64,000 nt of DNA from Caulobacter sp. 17J80-11 (GCF_014349105.1 NZ_JACSJI010000004.1:62001-126000); one strand, 5' to 3'. Numbered from the stretch's first letter, positions 41,618 through 49,499 are shown. A program made the numbers and translations. Notes: generated by a model not told the origin, from the sequence alone.

Positions 41618-42574
41618 ATGACGGCGCGTGCCAGCGTGACGCTGTATCTGGTGTTGGCGTTGGTCGGGTTCGTCGCCGTCACCGGCGTCGACTGGCCGGA
41701 TTACTGGACCGCCCAGGTCGGGCGCGCCGCCCTGAGCCCGCGCGAGCACTTCGGCTACGCCGTCTTCACCACCGCCTTCTTCGCGGCGCTGGCGACCATC
41801 GGCTGCCGCTGGATGGTGGCCGGCTGGATCGGCTCGCGGATCATCCTGGGCCACTGGCTGGCGCGGTTGCGGCTGCGGCCCAGAGCGGCCACGGCGGCGG
41901 GCGTCCTGCTGGTCGCAGGCCTGGCGGCGGTCGCGCCTCGCGCCGGTCAGGCCCGATCGCTGTCTCCGGCGCAGTCGTTGCTGGCGACGCCGCCGGACGA
42001 GGGCGGTCCGCACCACCAGCTGACCCTGACCCTGCTGCCCGACGCGGGCGCCGAAGGCCGGCGGCTGCTGGTCGTCGCGCGGCCCTGGTACTACTGCTAC
42101 GCGCCGACCGCCGAGGTGTTCCGGGTGCCGCCGGGCTACGTCACCGACCTGGCCTCGGTGCCGGCGGCGGTGCAGCCGCTGGTGCCTACCTTCGGCAGCT
42201 ACGCCGAGGCCTCGGTGCTGCACGACTGGCTGTACGCCGTGCGCTTCGCCGGCGGCCGCAAGCAGGCCGACCACGTCATGCTGTTCGCCATGCGCGACTT
42301 CCGCAACGAGAGCGCGCGCACCAACTCTTACCAGGCCTGGCTGATCTACAAGGCGGTGCGGCTGTTCGGCTGGCGGGCCTACTACTTCGGCGGCGATCGC
42401 GAGTGGACCAGCCGCTGGGCCGGGGCGGGGCCGGAGCCGACGCGGCTGGCGCTGGCCTGGCGCGGCAAGTCGCCCAGCCGCTGCGCCCGCTTCAAGGAAG
42501 AGCTCGACCGCGACATCTACGAGGCGCAGTTCGTCAAGCGGCTGGCCGCCCTGCACGCGGCGGAGGCGGGGTAG
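41618..42574 (+). CDS. Membrane protein with a DUF1353 domain
   Basis: 318 residues from the ATG at 41618 (a longer frame runs into the upstream repeat). Two transmembrane helices near residues 7-22 and 45-60, and a third at about 84-104. The second half (about 140-260) is a DUF1353 domain: FRVPPGYVTDLASVP, ASVLHDWLYA and KQADHVMLFAMRDF carry the conserved D and H residues of this presumed hydrolase-like family. DUF1353 also occurs in phage proteins, but nothing else here is phage-like. It precedes the convergent response-regulator gene by 25 bp. Confidence 0.8.
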   Translation: MTARASVTLYLVLALVGFVAVTGVDWPDYWTAQVGRAALSPREHFGYAVFTTAFFAALATIGCRWMVAGWIGSRIILGHWLARLRLRPRAATAAGVLLVAGLAAVAPRAGQARSLSPAQSLLATPPDEGGPHHQLTLTLLPDAGAEGRRLLVVARPWYYCYAPTAEVFRVPPGYVTDLASVPAAVQPLVPTFGSYAEASVLHDWLYAVRFAGGRKQADHVMLFAMRDFRNESARTNSYQAWLIYKAVRLFGWRAYYFGGDREWTSRWAGAGPEPTRLALAWRGKSPSRCARFKEELDRDIYEAQFVKRLAALHAAEAG

Positions 42575-42599
42575 TTGGAAGGACTGAGCGCGGCGTGCG

Positions 42600-43097
42600 C
42601 TACACCATCACCGCATCGCTCGCCCGGCGCCGCGGCGCGCCCTCGGGCGCCTCACGGGCCCGCCGGCGGCACGGGCCGAAATAGCCGTTCGCGCGCACGA
42701 ACGGGCGCGGGCGCATGACCATGGCCTCGATCCGGGACAGGAAGGCCTTGGGCGTGAACGGCTTGACCACGAACTCGGTGACGCCGGCGTCGCGCGCCTC
42801 GCGCACCCAGGTCAGCTCGGCGTGGCCGGTCATCATCAGGATCGGCAGGTAGGGATCGGGACTGTGCCGGTCGGCCCGGATCAGCCGGGTGAAGCCCAGG
42901 CCGTCCAGCGGCTTCATGTTGAGGTCCACGATCACCAGGTCGGCGCGCTGGGCGCGCAGCTGGGTCATGGCGTCCCAGCCGTCGACCGCCTGGCGGACCT
43001 TGGTGATCCCCGCCGACATCAGCAGGGTGACGACGATCTTGCGCATGTTGGCGCTGTCGTCGGCGACGATGACGTCCAGCGTCTGAAGGCTCGGCAT
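42600..43097 (-). CDS. CheY-like single-domain response regulator
   Basis: 165 residues from the ATG at 43097, which has GGGGGAGGAAG 6 nt upstream. Receiver domain at 1-125 (IVADDSANMRKIV, acceptor Asp in LVIVDLNMKPLDGLGFTRLIR, Lys in FVVKPFTPKAF) with no output domain. The C-terminal 40 residues are basic (FVRANGYFGPCRRRAREAPEGAPRRR). Single-domain regulators with a basic tail and a YFGP(D/C)RRR motif are common in Caulobacter; some act in motility or phosphate relays. The partner kinase is not nearby. Confidence 0.87.
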   Translation of the reverse strand: MPSLQTLDVIVADDSANMRKIVVTLLMSAGITKVRQAVDGWDAMTQLRAQRADLVIVDLNMKPLDGLGFTRLIRADRHSPDPYLPILMMTGHAELTWVREARDAGVTEFVVKPFTPKAFLSRIEAMVMRPRPFVRANGYFGPCRRRAREAPEGAPRRRASDAVMV

Positions 43098-43235
43098 GAA
43101 GTCTTCCTCCCCCAAGGAAGCGGCCGCGCGCCGGGGCGACCGTCAGAGGGCGGAACATAGACCACGGGTATTAAGGCTGAGCTGACGGAAAGGGTGAATC
43201 GGGAGAGGGCAAACGGTTGAACCGTCGACGCTTTT

Positions 43236-43408
43236 CCTTCTCCCCTTGCGGGAGAAGGTGGCCGGCGGAGCCGGCCGGATGAGGGGTGCCGGCGCCTCGA
43301 TGTCAGGAACGGGCGCCAAGTGAACGCGCGCCGGACGGTTCGGGCGTCGCGCCGACACCCCTCATCCGGCGCGCGCTGCGCGCCACCTTCTCCCGCAAGG
43401 GGAGAAGG
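43236..43408. repeat. Large inverted repeat with 53-bp arms
   Basis: Arms 43236-43288 and 43356-43408 pair over most of their length. Both ends carry the palindrome CCTTCTCCC-(4-6 nt)-GGGAGAAGG; the inner parts are CGGATGAGGGGTG and CACCCCTCATCCG. The middle between arms is 67 bp. The 43098-43418 gap between the response regulator and the DJ-1 gene is occupied mainly by this element. Confidence 0.8.
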
Positions 43409-43418
43409 GACGTTTTTG

Positions 43419-44144
43419 CTACACCCGCCGTTCGTCCCCGCGCTCCGGCCGGCTGGCGCGCTCGGCCTGGCGCAGGCGGGTGATCAGGGCCTGGGCGGCG
43501 GGCGCGGAGGAGGCGGGGTTCTGGCCGGTGACCAGGTCGCCGTCGACCTCCACGTGCGGGGCCCAGTCGGGGCCTTCGACGAACTTCGCGCCGCGCGCCT
43601 TGAGCCGGTCCTCCAGCAGGAAGGGCACCACCGACTCCAGGTGCACGGCCCGCTCCTCGGAATTGGTGAAGGCGGTGACCTTCTTCCCCTTGATCAGGTA
43701 CTCGCCGTCCGGCCGGCGCACGTCCGCCAGGGCGACGGGGCCGTGGCAGACCGCCGCCACCGGCTTGCCCTCGGCCACGAAGCCTTCGGCCAGCGCGATG
43801 GAGTGGCGGTCCTCGGCCAGGTCCCACATCGGCCCGTGCCCGCCCGGATAGAACAGGGCGTCGAACCCGTCGGGCGCGACCTCGGTCAGCCGCTTGGTCG
43901 AGCCCAGCTGCGCCATGGCTTCCTTGTCGGCGCGGAAGCGCCTGGTCATCTCGGTCTGGTTCTCAGGCTCGTCGCTCTTGGGATCCAGCGGCGGCTGGCC
44001 GCCGGCCGGGGTGGCCAGGGTCACCCGGGCGCCGGCGTCCTTGAAGGCGTAGTAGGGCGCGGCCAGTTCCTCGAGCCAGAAGCCGGTTTTCTTGCCGGTG
44101 TCGCCCAGCCGGTCGTGCGAGGTGAGGATGAGGAGGACGTGCAT
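43419..44144 (-). CDS. DJ-1/PfpI-family protein (Hsp31-like, probable glyoxalase III or chaperone)
   Basis: 241 residues. The nucleophile elbow AVCHGP gives the catalytic cysteine near residue 132, the YPGGHGPMWDL segment (about 98-108) is the oxyanion and acid region, and the acidic EERAVHLE follows. This matches the Hsp31/YhbO-like glutamine amidotransferase superfamily. Members are Hsp31-like chaperones or glyoxalase III type enzymes that detoxify methylglyoxal without glutathione. A near-consensus EcfG promoter lies 30 bp upstream of the ATG at 44144, which fits a stress-induced role. Confidence 0.9.
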   Translation of the reverse strand: MHVLLILTSHDRLGDTGKKTGFWLEELAAPYYAFKDAGARVTLATPAGGQPPLDPKSDEPENQTEMTRRFRADKEAMAQLGSTKRLTEVAPDGFDALFYPGGHGPMWDLAEDRHSIALAEGFVAEGKPVAAVCHGPVALADVRRPDGEYLIKGKKVTAFTNSEERAVHLESVVPFLLEDRLKARGAKFVEGPDWAPHVEVDGDLVTGQNPASSAPAAQALITRLRQAERASRPERGDERRV

Positions 44145-44173
44145 GCGCGGTCTCCCTGAGCGCTCTGGGAGAG

Positions 44174-44198
44174 AACGCGGCCCCCGGGCGATGGGTCC
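44174..44198 (-). promoter_or_regulatory. Near-consensus EcfG promoter for the DJ-1/PfpI gene
   Basis: On the minus strand GGACC (44198-44194), 16 bp, CGTT (44177-44174); one mismatch (GGACC for GGAAC) in nine positions. The -10 element ends 29 bp before the start codon, matching the spacing at 9976. Confidence 0.5.
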
Positions 44199-44265
44199 GT
44201 GGCGTGAAGCGCGTCGATCCGCGGCTTAAGGCCCGCCCCGCTTTCGCGTGGAGCGGTTCAGGCGG

Positions 44266-44994
44266 TCAGCGATAAAGCCCGCCGACCGTGTGCACGCGCC
44301 CGCCGGCGGCCTCGAACTCCTCGACGCTCAGTTCGCCGACCACGCGGCTTTCCCCGTCGCAGCGGACGCAGGCGAACACCGAGGCGCCGGCGGCCGGACG
44401 GGCGCGGCGCAGGCTGACGCCGCCCGCCCGCCCATCGGCCGGGCGTTCGCGCCGGCGCTGCACGCGCAGGTCGGGGCGGCCGTACTCCGCGGCCAGACGC
44501 CGGGCGAAGCGCAGGTCGCCGCCGGCCTGCCAGGCGATCTGCTCCTCCGGCTCCGGCTCCGCCAGCACCAGCTCGTCGGCCTCGCGGCTGGCGGCGCAGG
44601 CCAGGCCGTCGGCCTCCGGCTCGGCCTGATCGGCGAAGGCGAAGCCGGGAAAGTCGGCGGCGCAGCGCCCGCAGTGCAGACGCATCACCGTGCCCTCGAC
44701 CCGCCGCAGCGGCGGGATCGGCGCGTCGATCGGGAAGGGGGCGCACATGAACAGCAGTTCGTCGCGCAGGGCCTCGAACTCGGCGTCCGGGCGGTCCAGC
44801 GCCACCCGGTCCAGCCCGCCGGTCCCGCCGTACCAGGACCGGATCGCCGCCGCCGCCGCCAGGGCGTCGCGCGAAAGCTCGCCACGGCGCTGGTCCAGCG
44901 CCTCGGCCCAGCCGCCATGGCCGCTCCGGCGAAGGAGGGCGGCCATGCGCAGCAGCACCGCCCGCATCCGCTTCACGTCGGTCATGACGCGCAC
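44266..44994 (-). CDS. Unknown protein with helical N-terminus and C-terminal zinc ribbon
   Basis: 242 residues; the ATG at 44982 (fifth codon) is also possible. N-terminal about 80 residues are helical with W-A-E-A-L-D-Q and YGGTGGLDRVALDRPDAEF. LHCGRC (about residue 106-111) and FACVRCDGES (about 207-216) give two CxxC pairs that could bind zinc, separated by an arginine- and alanine-rich region. No function known. An exact EcfG promoter (45036-45060) precedes it by 41 bp, so it is a predicted stress-regulon member. Confidence 0.75.
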   Translation of the reverse strand: MRVMTDVKRMRAVLLRMAALLRRSGHGGWAEALDQRRGELSRDALAAAAAIRSWYGGTGGLDRVALDRPDAEFEALRDELLFMCAPFPIDAPIPPLRRVEGTVMRLHCGRCAADFPGFAFADQAEPEADGLACAASREADELVLAEPEPEEQIAWQAGGDLRFARRLAAEYGRPDLRVQRRRERPADGRAGGVSLRRARPAAGASVFACVRCDGESRVVGELSVEEFEAAGGRVHTVGGLYR

Positions 44995-45035
44995 CTCGGT
45001 GAAGGCCGGGCCCCAACGCCCGGCGGCTTGGGGAC

Positions 45036-45060
45036 AACGACGCGCGCCGACGGGCGTTCC
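45036..45060 (-). promoter_or_regulatory. EcfG (general stress response) promoter for the 44266 gene
   Basis: On the minus strand GGAAC (45060-45056), exactly 16 bp, CGTT (45039-45036). Exact consensus; 41 bp from the -10 element to the first ATG. Confidence 0.7.
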
Positions 45061-45116
45061 GGGCCGGGGCGGGACCTGAGGCGCCCCTAGGGGCGGGCGG
45101 CCCCGCGCGCCGGGCC

Positions 45117-45386
45117 TCAGGTCGAGAGCCAGTCGCCGTGGGGCAGGTGGTCGCGCAGCTCGGCCAGGCGTTCCTGCAGCTCGGCGCGCGCGTCGGCCAG
45201 GGCCTCGCGGATGGTGTCGCGCACGTCGTCCAGTCGTTCCCCCAGGTCGAGCTGAGGCGGCGCGGGCAGGTCGGGAAGCTCGGGCAGGCCGGGGACGTCC
45301 GGAAGCTCAGGCAGTGCGGGCAGGTCCGGAAGCTGCGGGAGGCCGTCGATGTGGAGGGTGAAGAGGCCGTCGAGTTCGAACTCCAT
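45117..45386 (-). CDS. Small leucine/proline-repeat protein
   Basis: 89 residues. Residues 17-48 are a run of short L-P-x-(L/P) repeats (LPQLPDLPALPELP then DVPGLPELPDLP), followed by an amphipathic helix (LDDVRDTIREALADARAELQERLAELRDHLP). The low-complexity part suggests an extended, possibly polyproline-II segment that binds a partner, and the helix could form a coiled coil. No family recognised. It is on the same strand as the PLP enzyme but 130 bp from it. Confidence 0.6.
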   Translation of the reverse strand: MEFELDGLFTLHIDGLPQLPDLPALPELPDVPGLPELPDLPAPPQLDLGERLDDVRDTIREALADARAELQERLAELRDHLPHGDWLST

Positions 45387-45517
45387 GGCGGGATGCTCCT
45401 AAGCCGTGAACAGGCCGCCCGCCGGACGGCGCGCGACCCGCCACGACCCGCCGCGGCGCCCGCAGGTTCTGGCCCCGCTGCCTGACGAAGGCGTGAGGGG
45501 CGGGGCCGTTAGGGGGC

Positions 45518-47107
45518 TCAGGCCCCGGCGCGCTCGGCGCGCCAGGCGGAGATGATCGCCTCGGCGGAGACGTCGATGTCGCGCTCGCTCGTCGCCGCGT
45601 TGATCACCGAGACGCGCAGGATGCGCTTGCCGGCCCAGGCCGCGCCGCCGACGTAGCAGACGCCCTCGCGCTGGATGCGGGCGATGGTCCGGTCGGTCAG
45701 GGCGTCGGCCCGCGCGTCGTCCAGATCTGAGCCCAGGCGGACCGCCACCTGGTTCAGCACCACGTCGTTCAGGATTGCGATGTCGGGTTCGGCCCCGAGG
45801 CGCTCGGCCATGCGCCGCGCCTGGGCGCAGTTGCGGCTGACCAGGTCGGCGACGCCCTTGCGGCCCAGGCTCCGGATCATCGCCCAGGTGGCGAAGCCGC
45901 GCGCGCGGCGCGACAGCTCCGGCACGAAGTCGGCGGGATTGGCCTCGCCCGCCGGCAGGTAGCTGGCGACGATGCTCATGGCCCGGCGATGGGCGGCCCG
46001 GTCGCGCACGATCACGTAGCCGCAGTCGTAGGGCGTCTGCAGCCACTTGTGGCCGTCGGTGGCCCAGGAGTCGGCCAGCTCCACGCCGCGGGCCAGGGGC
46101 GCGCGGTCGGGCGCCGCGCGCGCCCATAGGCCGAAGGCGCCGTCCACGTGCAGCCAGGCGCCCTTGGCGCGGGCGGCCTCGGCGATCTCGGGGAAGGGGT
46201 CGAAGGCGCCGCTGTTGATCTGGCCGGCCTGGGCCACGGCGATGACCGGGCCGTCCAGGTTGCTCAGCGCCTGGGCGAAGGCCTCGGGGCGCATGCGGCC
46301 CTGCGCGTCCACCGCCACGCGCACCACGCGCTGGTCGCCCAGGCCCAGATAGCGCAGGGCCGAGAACACGGTGGAGTGCGCCTCCTCGCCCAGCACCACG
46401 TGGATGGGCGGCGCGCCGAACAGGCCGTTCGCCTCCACGTCCCAGCCGGCGCGGCGCAGCACCTCGCTGCGCGCTGCGGCGAGCGCGGTGAAGTTGGCCA
46501 GGGTGGCGCCGGTGACGAACCCCACGCTGGCCTCGCGCGGCAGGTCCAGCAGGTCCAGCAGCCAGCCCGCCGCGACATGCTCCGCCGCCGAGGCCGCCGG
46601 CGTCGCCGCGGTCATGCCGACGTTCTGGCCCCAGGCGCTGGTCAGCCAGTCGGCCGCGACCCCGACCGGCGCGCTGCCGCCGATGACGAAGCCGAAGAAC
46701 CGGGGACCTGTGATGTTGGCCAGGCCCGGCTCGGCCAGGGCCGCGAGTTCGGCGATGACGGCGGGCGCGGGCGCGCCGTCTTCCGGCGTCGGCGCCTCGA
46801 ACGCGGCGCGGGACTGCGGATAGTCGCGCAGCGGCGCGTGCGGCCGCTCCGCCGCGCCGGCGCGGAACGCCGCCGCGCGGGCGGCGACGTCGGCCAGCAG
46901 CGCTTCGAGCGGGTCGCGCGGGGGCGGCGGCTTGCGACCGGACCTCCGGGAGATCGAGCCCAACCCGAACGCGGCGACGGCGCCTGCCGCCACGTAGCCG
47001 ACCGTGTCCCAGGCGAGGGGGAAGGGCGGGTTCCAGCCGAACCGGAGCGCGCTCCACAGGCCCAGCGCCCCCAGCAGGACGACGACGCAGACGACGACGA
47101 ACCGCAC
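45518..47107 (-). CDS. PLP-dependent decarboxylase (group II), with an N-terminal membrane anchor
   Basis: 529 residues from a GTG at 47107 with GGGGGG upstream. Two hydrophobic helices (about 3-20 and 32-52) precede a soluble fold-type I PLP enzyme of the aromatic-L-amino-acid/glutamate decarboxylase group. Visible landmarks are the cofactor lysine in DGHKWLQTPYDCG (about 318-330), HVDGAFG for the Asp near PLP, and EEAHSTVFSALRYLG. Family enzymes make amines by decarboxylation; the substrate cannot be assigned. The membrane segment is unusual for this family, which is normally soluble. A TTG inside the second helix could be an alternative start. Confidence 0.85.
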   Translation of the reverse strand: MRFVVVCVVVLLGALGLWSALRFGWNPPFPLAWDTVGYVAAGAVAAFGLGSISRRSGRKPPPPRDPLEALLADVAARAAAFRAGAAERPHAPLRDYPQSRAAFEAPTPEDGAPAPAVIAELAALAEPGLANITGPRFFGFVIGGSAPVGVAADWLTSAWGQNVGMTAATPAASAAEHVAAGWLLDLLDLPREASVGFVTGATLANFTALAAARSEVLRRAGWDVEANGLFGAPPIHVVLGEEAHSTVFSALRYLGLGDQRVVRVAVDAQGRMRPEAFAQALSNLDGPVIAVAQAGQINSGAFDPFPEIAEAARAKGAWLHVDGAFGLWARAAPDRAPLARGVELADSWATDGHKWLQTPYDCGYVIVRDRAAHRRAMSIVASYLPAGEANPADFVPELSRRARGFATWAMIRSLGRKGVADLVSRNCAQARRMAERLGAEPDIAILNDVVLNQVAVRLGSDLDDARADALTDRTIARIQREGVCYVGGAAWAGKRILRVSVINAATSERDIDVSAEAIISAWRAERAGA

Positions 47108-47425
47108 CAGTTGGTCCCCCCGAAGCTTTCAGGCGGCACCATGGGGTGGCGGCGGCGTCGTGGCAACTTGCGGGGGAGGGGCGCCTTTTGGCGCTCCGAA
47201 GAAGTCGTGCGTGTCCATGCTTTCCGCGGGGTGTCCGGGAGCTCACGGACACTCTGTGGGAATGGACGGAACGGCGGTGAATAGAAGGCGGGACGGGTGG
47301 CTCGGTTCGCGCGAGTGACGTTGTGACGACAGCTTTGGATTGATATGTGTCGGCCGCACTGAAGCTTGGCCGTTGGGCGCGGTCGCGCCCCGATCTTCTA
47401 TCGGGTCGCGGTAATGGGGGGATTT
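47108..47425. other. Intergenic region with a short hairpin
   Basis: No gene is visible in this 318-bp divergent gap. GTGTCCG (47231-47237) pairs with CGGACAC (47246-47252). The region upstream of the 47426 gene is slightly more AT-rich (TTGGATTGATATGTG at about 47334) and may carry its promoter, but no clear -35/-10 pair stands out. Confidence 0.5.
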
Positions 47426-48658
47426 ATGAGGGCTCTACTACTCGGCGTCGCCGGGGCGGCGTTGGTCGCTGCGGGCACGGCTCAGGCCGCAGACGGGTAC
47501 TCCGCTCGCGGCCGGCAGGCTGACGAAGCGATCAAGGCCGGGCGCTTCTTCGAGGCGACAACCTATCTGGAGCCCGAGATCTTCAATTTGGGGGATCGCG
47601 ATCATAACGCCGCGCTACGCCGCTTCCAGAAGAGCAAGACCTTCGCCGCCGGCTTGGTAACCGAAGCGGCGACTTGGCAGGGGACGTCCGTGAGCGCCTT
47701 CGAGAAGGCGGCTGACACGCTCGAGAAGCTGACGCCCGGCGCGCTCTCGCCGACCCAGAAGGGCGAGGCCCTGGCCGCCCTGGCGGCGACTTACGGCCGG
47801 CTGACCGAGACTGGCGCCCTCAAGCCGACCGTTCGCACGAGCGAGGCCCTGCTGAAGCTGCTCGACCAGGAGACCGTGAACAAGGCGATCATGGCCAACA
47901 CGGTCGCCGAGTTGAAGGCCAGCAACGCTGTGACCCTGGAGGCCTGGAATCGCGCCGAGGCGTTCGCGCGCGATCGGCAAGGCTCCGATGCTCTGAAGTC
48001 CATGCTCTACGGGGCCATGCCGCAGTTCCGCATGACCCGCGCGGTCCTGAGCGGCCCCTTCACGCGGCAGTACCCGCAACTCGCCCCGAGCGCGTTGGAT
48101 TCGATCACCACCGACGTCTTCTTCGACGGTGAGATCGGCGACGGCCTGCTCGCGCTCGACCTGAAGAGCGCCCTGGCGGCCAATGAGAACATCCACCTTG
48201 TGGACGCTCCGGGCGAGGCGGAGGTCATCGTCAAGGTCAAGCAGATCGCGTTCGAGATCACGCCCCGCCCCGAGACCCAGCAGGTCGTGACCTTTTCCCG
48301 GGGGCAGGTCGACTTCTGGCAGGGCGCGCTGCTGATGCCGGACTACTCGAGCTATCAGTATGACCTGCGCCAGGGCGGCACCGACTACGAGTACGCCTTC
48401 GAGGTGTCGTACCAGCGTTCAAAGTCGGGTCCGTTCAAGACGATCATCCGCGACCAGGGCGCCGCCACCTGGAACCAGTGCAGCCCGGGGCGGGTGGTCA
48501 ACGCCTTCGGTGGCGCGCAGCCCGCCAACTGGATGGCGAACGCGGCGATGAAGTCTCAGTGCACCGCGGCCGGCGTGCCTGTCGACAAGGGGGCCATGCG
48601 GCGGCAGATCGGCGCCAAGCTCGCCGACGCCATCGCCGGTTCGGAAATGCACGAATAG
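47426..48658 (+). CDS. Exported protein of unknown function
   Basis: 410 residues from the ATG at 47426, preceded by GGGGGG. Signal peptide MRALLLGVAGAALVAAGTAQA. The mature part is helical up to about residue 230 (AFEKAADTLEKLTPGALSPTQKGEALAALAATYG), then a mixed alpha/beta domain (SITTDVFFDGEIGDGLLALDLKSALAANENIHLVDAPGEAEVIVKVKQIAFE) similar to curli-assembly or secretin-adjacent lipoprotein folds in general shape only. Codon use is looser than in the neighbours. No family can be named. It may be a horizontally acquired periplasmic component. Confidence 0.72.
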   Translation: MRALLLGVAGAALVAAGTAQAADGYSARGRQADEAIKAGRFFEATTYLEPEIFNLGDRDHNAALRRFQKSKTFAAGLVTEAATWQGTSVSAFEKAADTLEKLTPGALSPTQKGEALAALAATYGRLTETGALKPTVRTSEALLKLLDQETVNKAIMANTVAELKASNAVTLEAWNRAEAFARDRQGSDALKSMLYGAMPQFRMTRAVLSGPFTRQYPQLAPSALDSITTDVFFDGEIGDGLLALDLKSALAANENIHLVDAPGEAEVIVKVKQIAFEITPRPETQQVVTFSRGQVDFWQGALLMPDYSSYQYDLRQGGTDYEYAFEVSYQRSKSGPFKTIIRDQGAATWNQCSPGRVVNAFGGAQPANWMANAAMKSQCTAAGVPVDKGAMRRQIGAKLADAIAGSEMHE

Positions 48659-48713
48659 TCGTCGGTCGCGGTGGTTCGCGCGTCGCGTCTCCTGGGGCGC
48701 AGAACCCGGCTTA

Positions 48714-48846
48714 ACCCCATGGCGGCATTGAAGCTCTCGGGACCAGGCGGCTCAAGGACGCGCCGAAGGCGCGCCGCGGCGCGGCCGGCCCGCCGGGCCG
48801 GTCCTTGACCCGCCCGGTCCCGAGAGCAGGCTCGCCTGCATGGGTT
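48714..48846. repeat. Large inverted repeat (about 130 bp)
   Basis: Nested arms: AACCCCATG (48713-48721) faces CATGGGTTTT (48839-48848); GCTCTCGGGACC (48733-48744) is exactly complementary to GGTCCCGAGAGC (48816-48827); inside them CAAGGAC (48753-48759) faces GTCCTTG (48801-48807). The core is almost pure G+C. It could fold into one long hairpin. The rest of the 48659-48943 gap shows nothing else. Confidence 0.7.
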
Positions 48847-48943
48847 TTAGGCGCGGGGTGTCCTGACGGACGGGGGAGAAGGGCTTCGCCGTGGCGCCTC
48901 CAGCGTTCGGCGAACGAAGCTACACGATTGGCGTTCAGGGTGA

Positions 48944-49162
48944 TTAGAGGTCGTACGCGTTTAGGTCGACCCGCAGTCCGCGAAGGACTTCTGCCGCTGC
49001 CGGCTTGCTGCTGCCCTCCGCTGCTTTGATGCTGCCGTCCAATAAAGCCGACAACTCGCCGTCTTCGAATTTTCCGGAGACGTAGAGGTACTTGAGGAGG
49101 TTTCGCGTGAGGAGGAAGTTGGCTTGGGCGACCGCAGTCGCGTCGTCAAACTCGTTTGTCAT
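48944..49162 (-). CDS. Small acidic protein of unknown function
   Basis: 72 residues, acidic and helical (MTNEFDDATAVAQANFLLTRNLLKYLYVSGKFEDGELSALLDG...). Codons are relaxed compared with neighbours (ACA, TTT, AAA, TTA, GGA, CGA). Its ATG overlaps the stop of an upstream open frame (49159-49431) by 4 nt (ATGA). No family recognised. Probably real, low expression. Confidence 0.6.
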   Translation of the reverse strand: MTNEFDDATAVAQANFLLTRNLLKYLYVSGKFEDGELSALLDGSIKAAEGSSKPAAAEVLRGLRVDLNAYDL

Positions 49163-49431
49163 AGAGCACTCCTCAAGGCTTGTTCGCCGACAATAGGCGC
49201 AGTAGCGGCAGTCGCGCCGGTGTCCAAGTCCTCCACCGAGCAGTCCCCGAAGCTCCCCACCCAGGTGCCCGACTCGCGCTTGCCTAGCAATGTTAAGTGT
49301 TGCCCCTCGCGGGGGCCGGCCGAGATCGCCCCCGACCAGTTTGCGACGAAACCGGCCGCCTGACCCCCACCGTTACAACTCCGTAACGTGCCGCTAGCAG
49401 CCTTCGCTGCTAGCCCTTGTCCCCGAAACAA
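49159..49431 (-). CDS. Possible small coding region, unknown (low confidence)
   Basis: A 90-residue minus-strand frame beginning only with a TTG (49431) and ending in a TGA that overlaps the start of the next gene by 4 nt, which suggests coupling. Codon use resembles that gene. The part NWSGAISAGPREGQHLTLLGKRESGTWVGSFGDCSVED looks like a beta-rich protein. But no ATG or GTG start with a ribosome binding site is present and the 5' end overlaps a palindrome. It may be a remnant or an artefact. Confidence 0.25.
   Translation of the reverse strand: MFRGQGLAAKAASGTLRSCNGGGQAAGFVANWSGAISAGPREGQHLTLLGKRESGTWVGSFGDCSVEDLDTGATAATAPIVGEQALRSAL
49393..49414. promoter_or_regulatory. 22-bp perfect palindrome ahead of the amidohydrolase gene
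   Basis: GCTAGCAGC (49393-49401), spacer CTTC, GCTGCTAGC (49406-49414): perfect 9-bp arms, 86 bp before the ATG at 49500. It differs by one arm base from the palindrome next to the TrmB regulator start (29955-29976). Candidate operator. Confidence 0.55.
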
Positions 49432-49499
49432 CGCACGCGCGCCCGCGGCTCTGCCGTTAAGGTGGCGGCAAAACGATTCAGAGTCGGGGACGGAAGATC

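Noticed and set aside
48961-49149. A second minus-strand frame of 62 codons inside the 48944 gene.
   Set aside because: It overlaps the 72-residue gene in another frame and has a serine/threonine-rich, non-protein-like composition.
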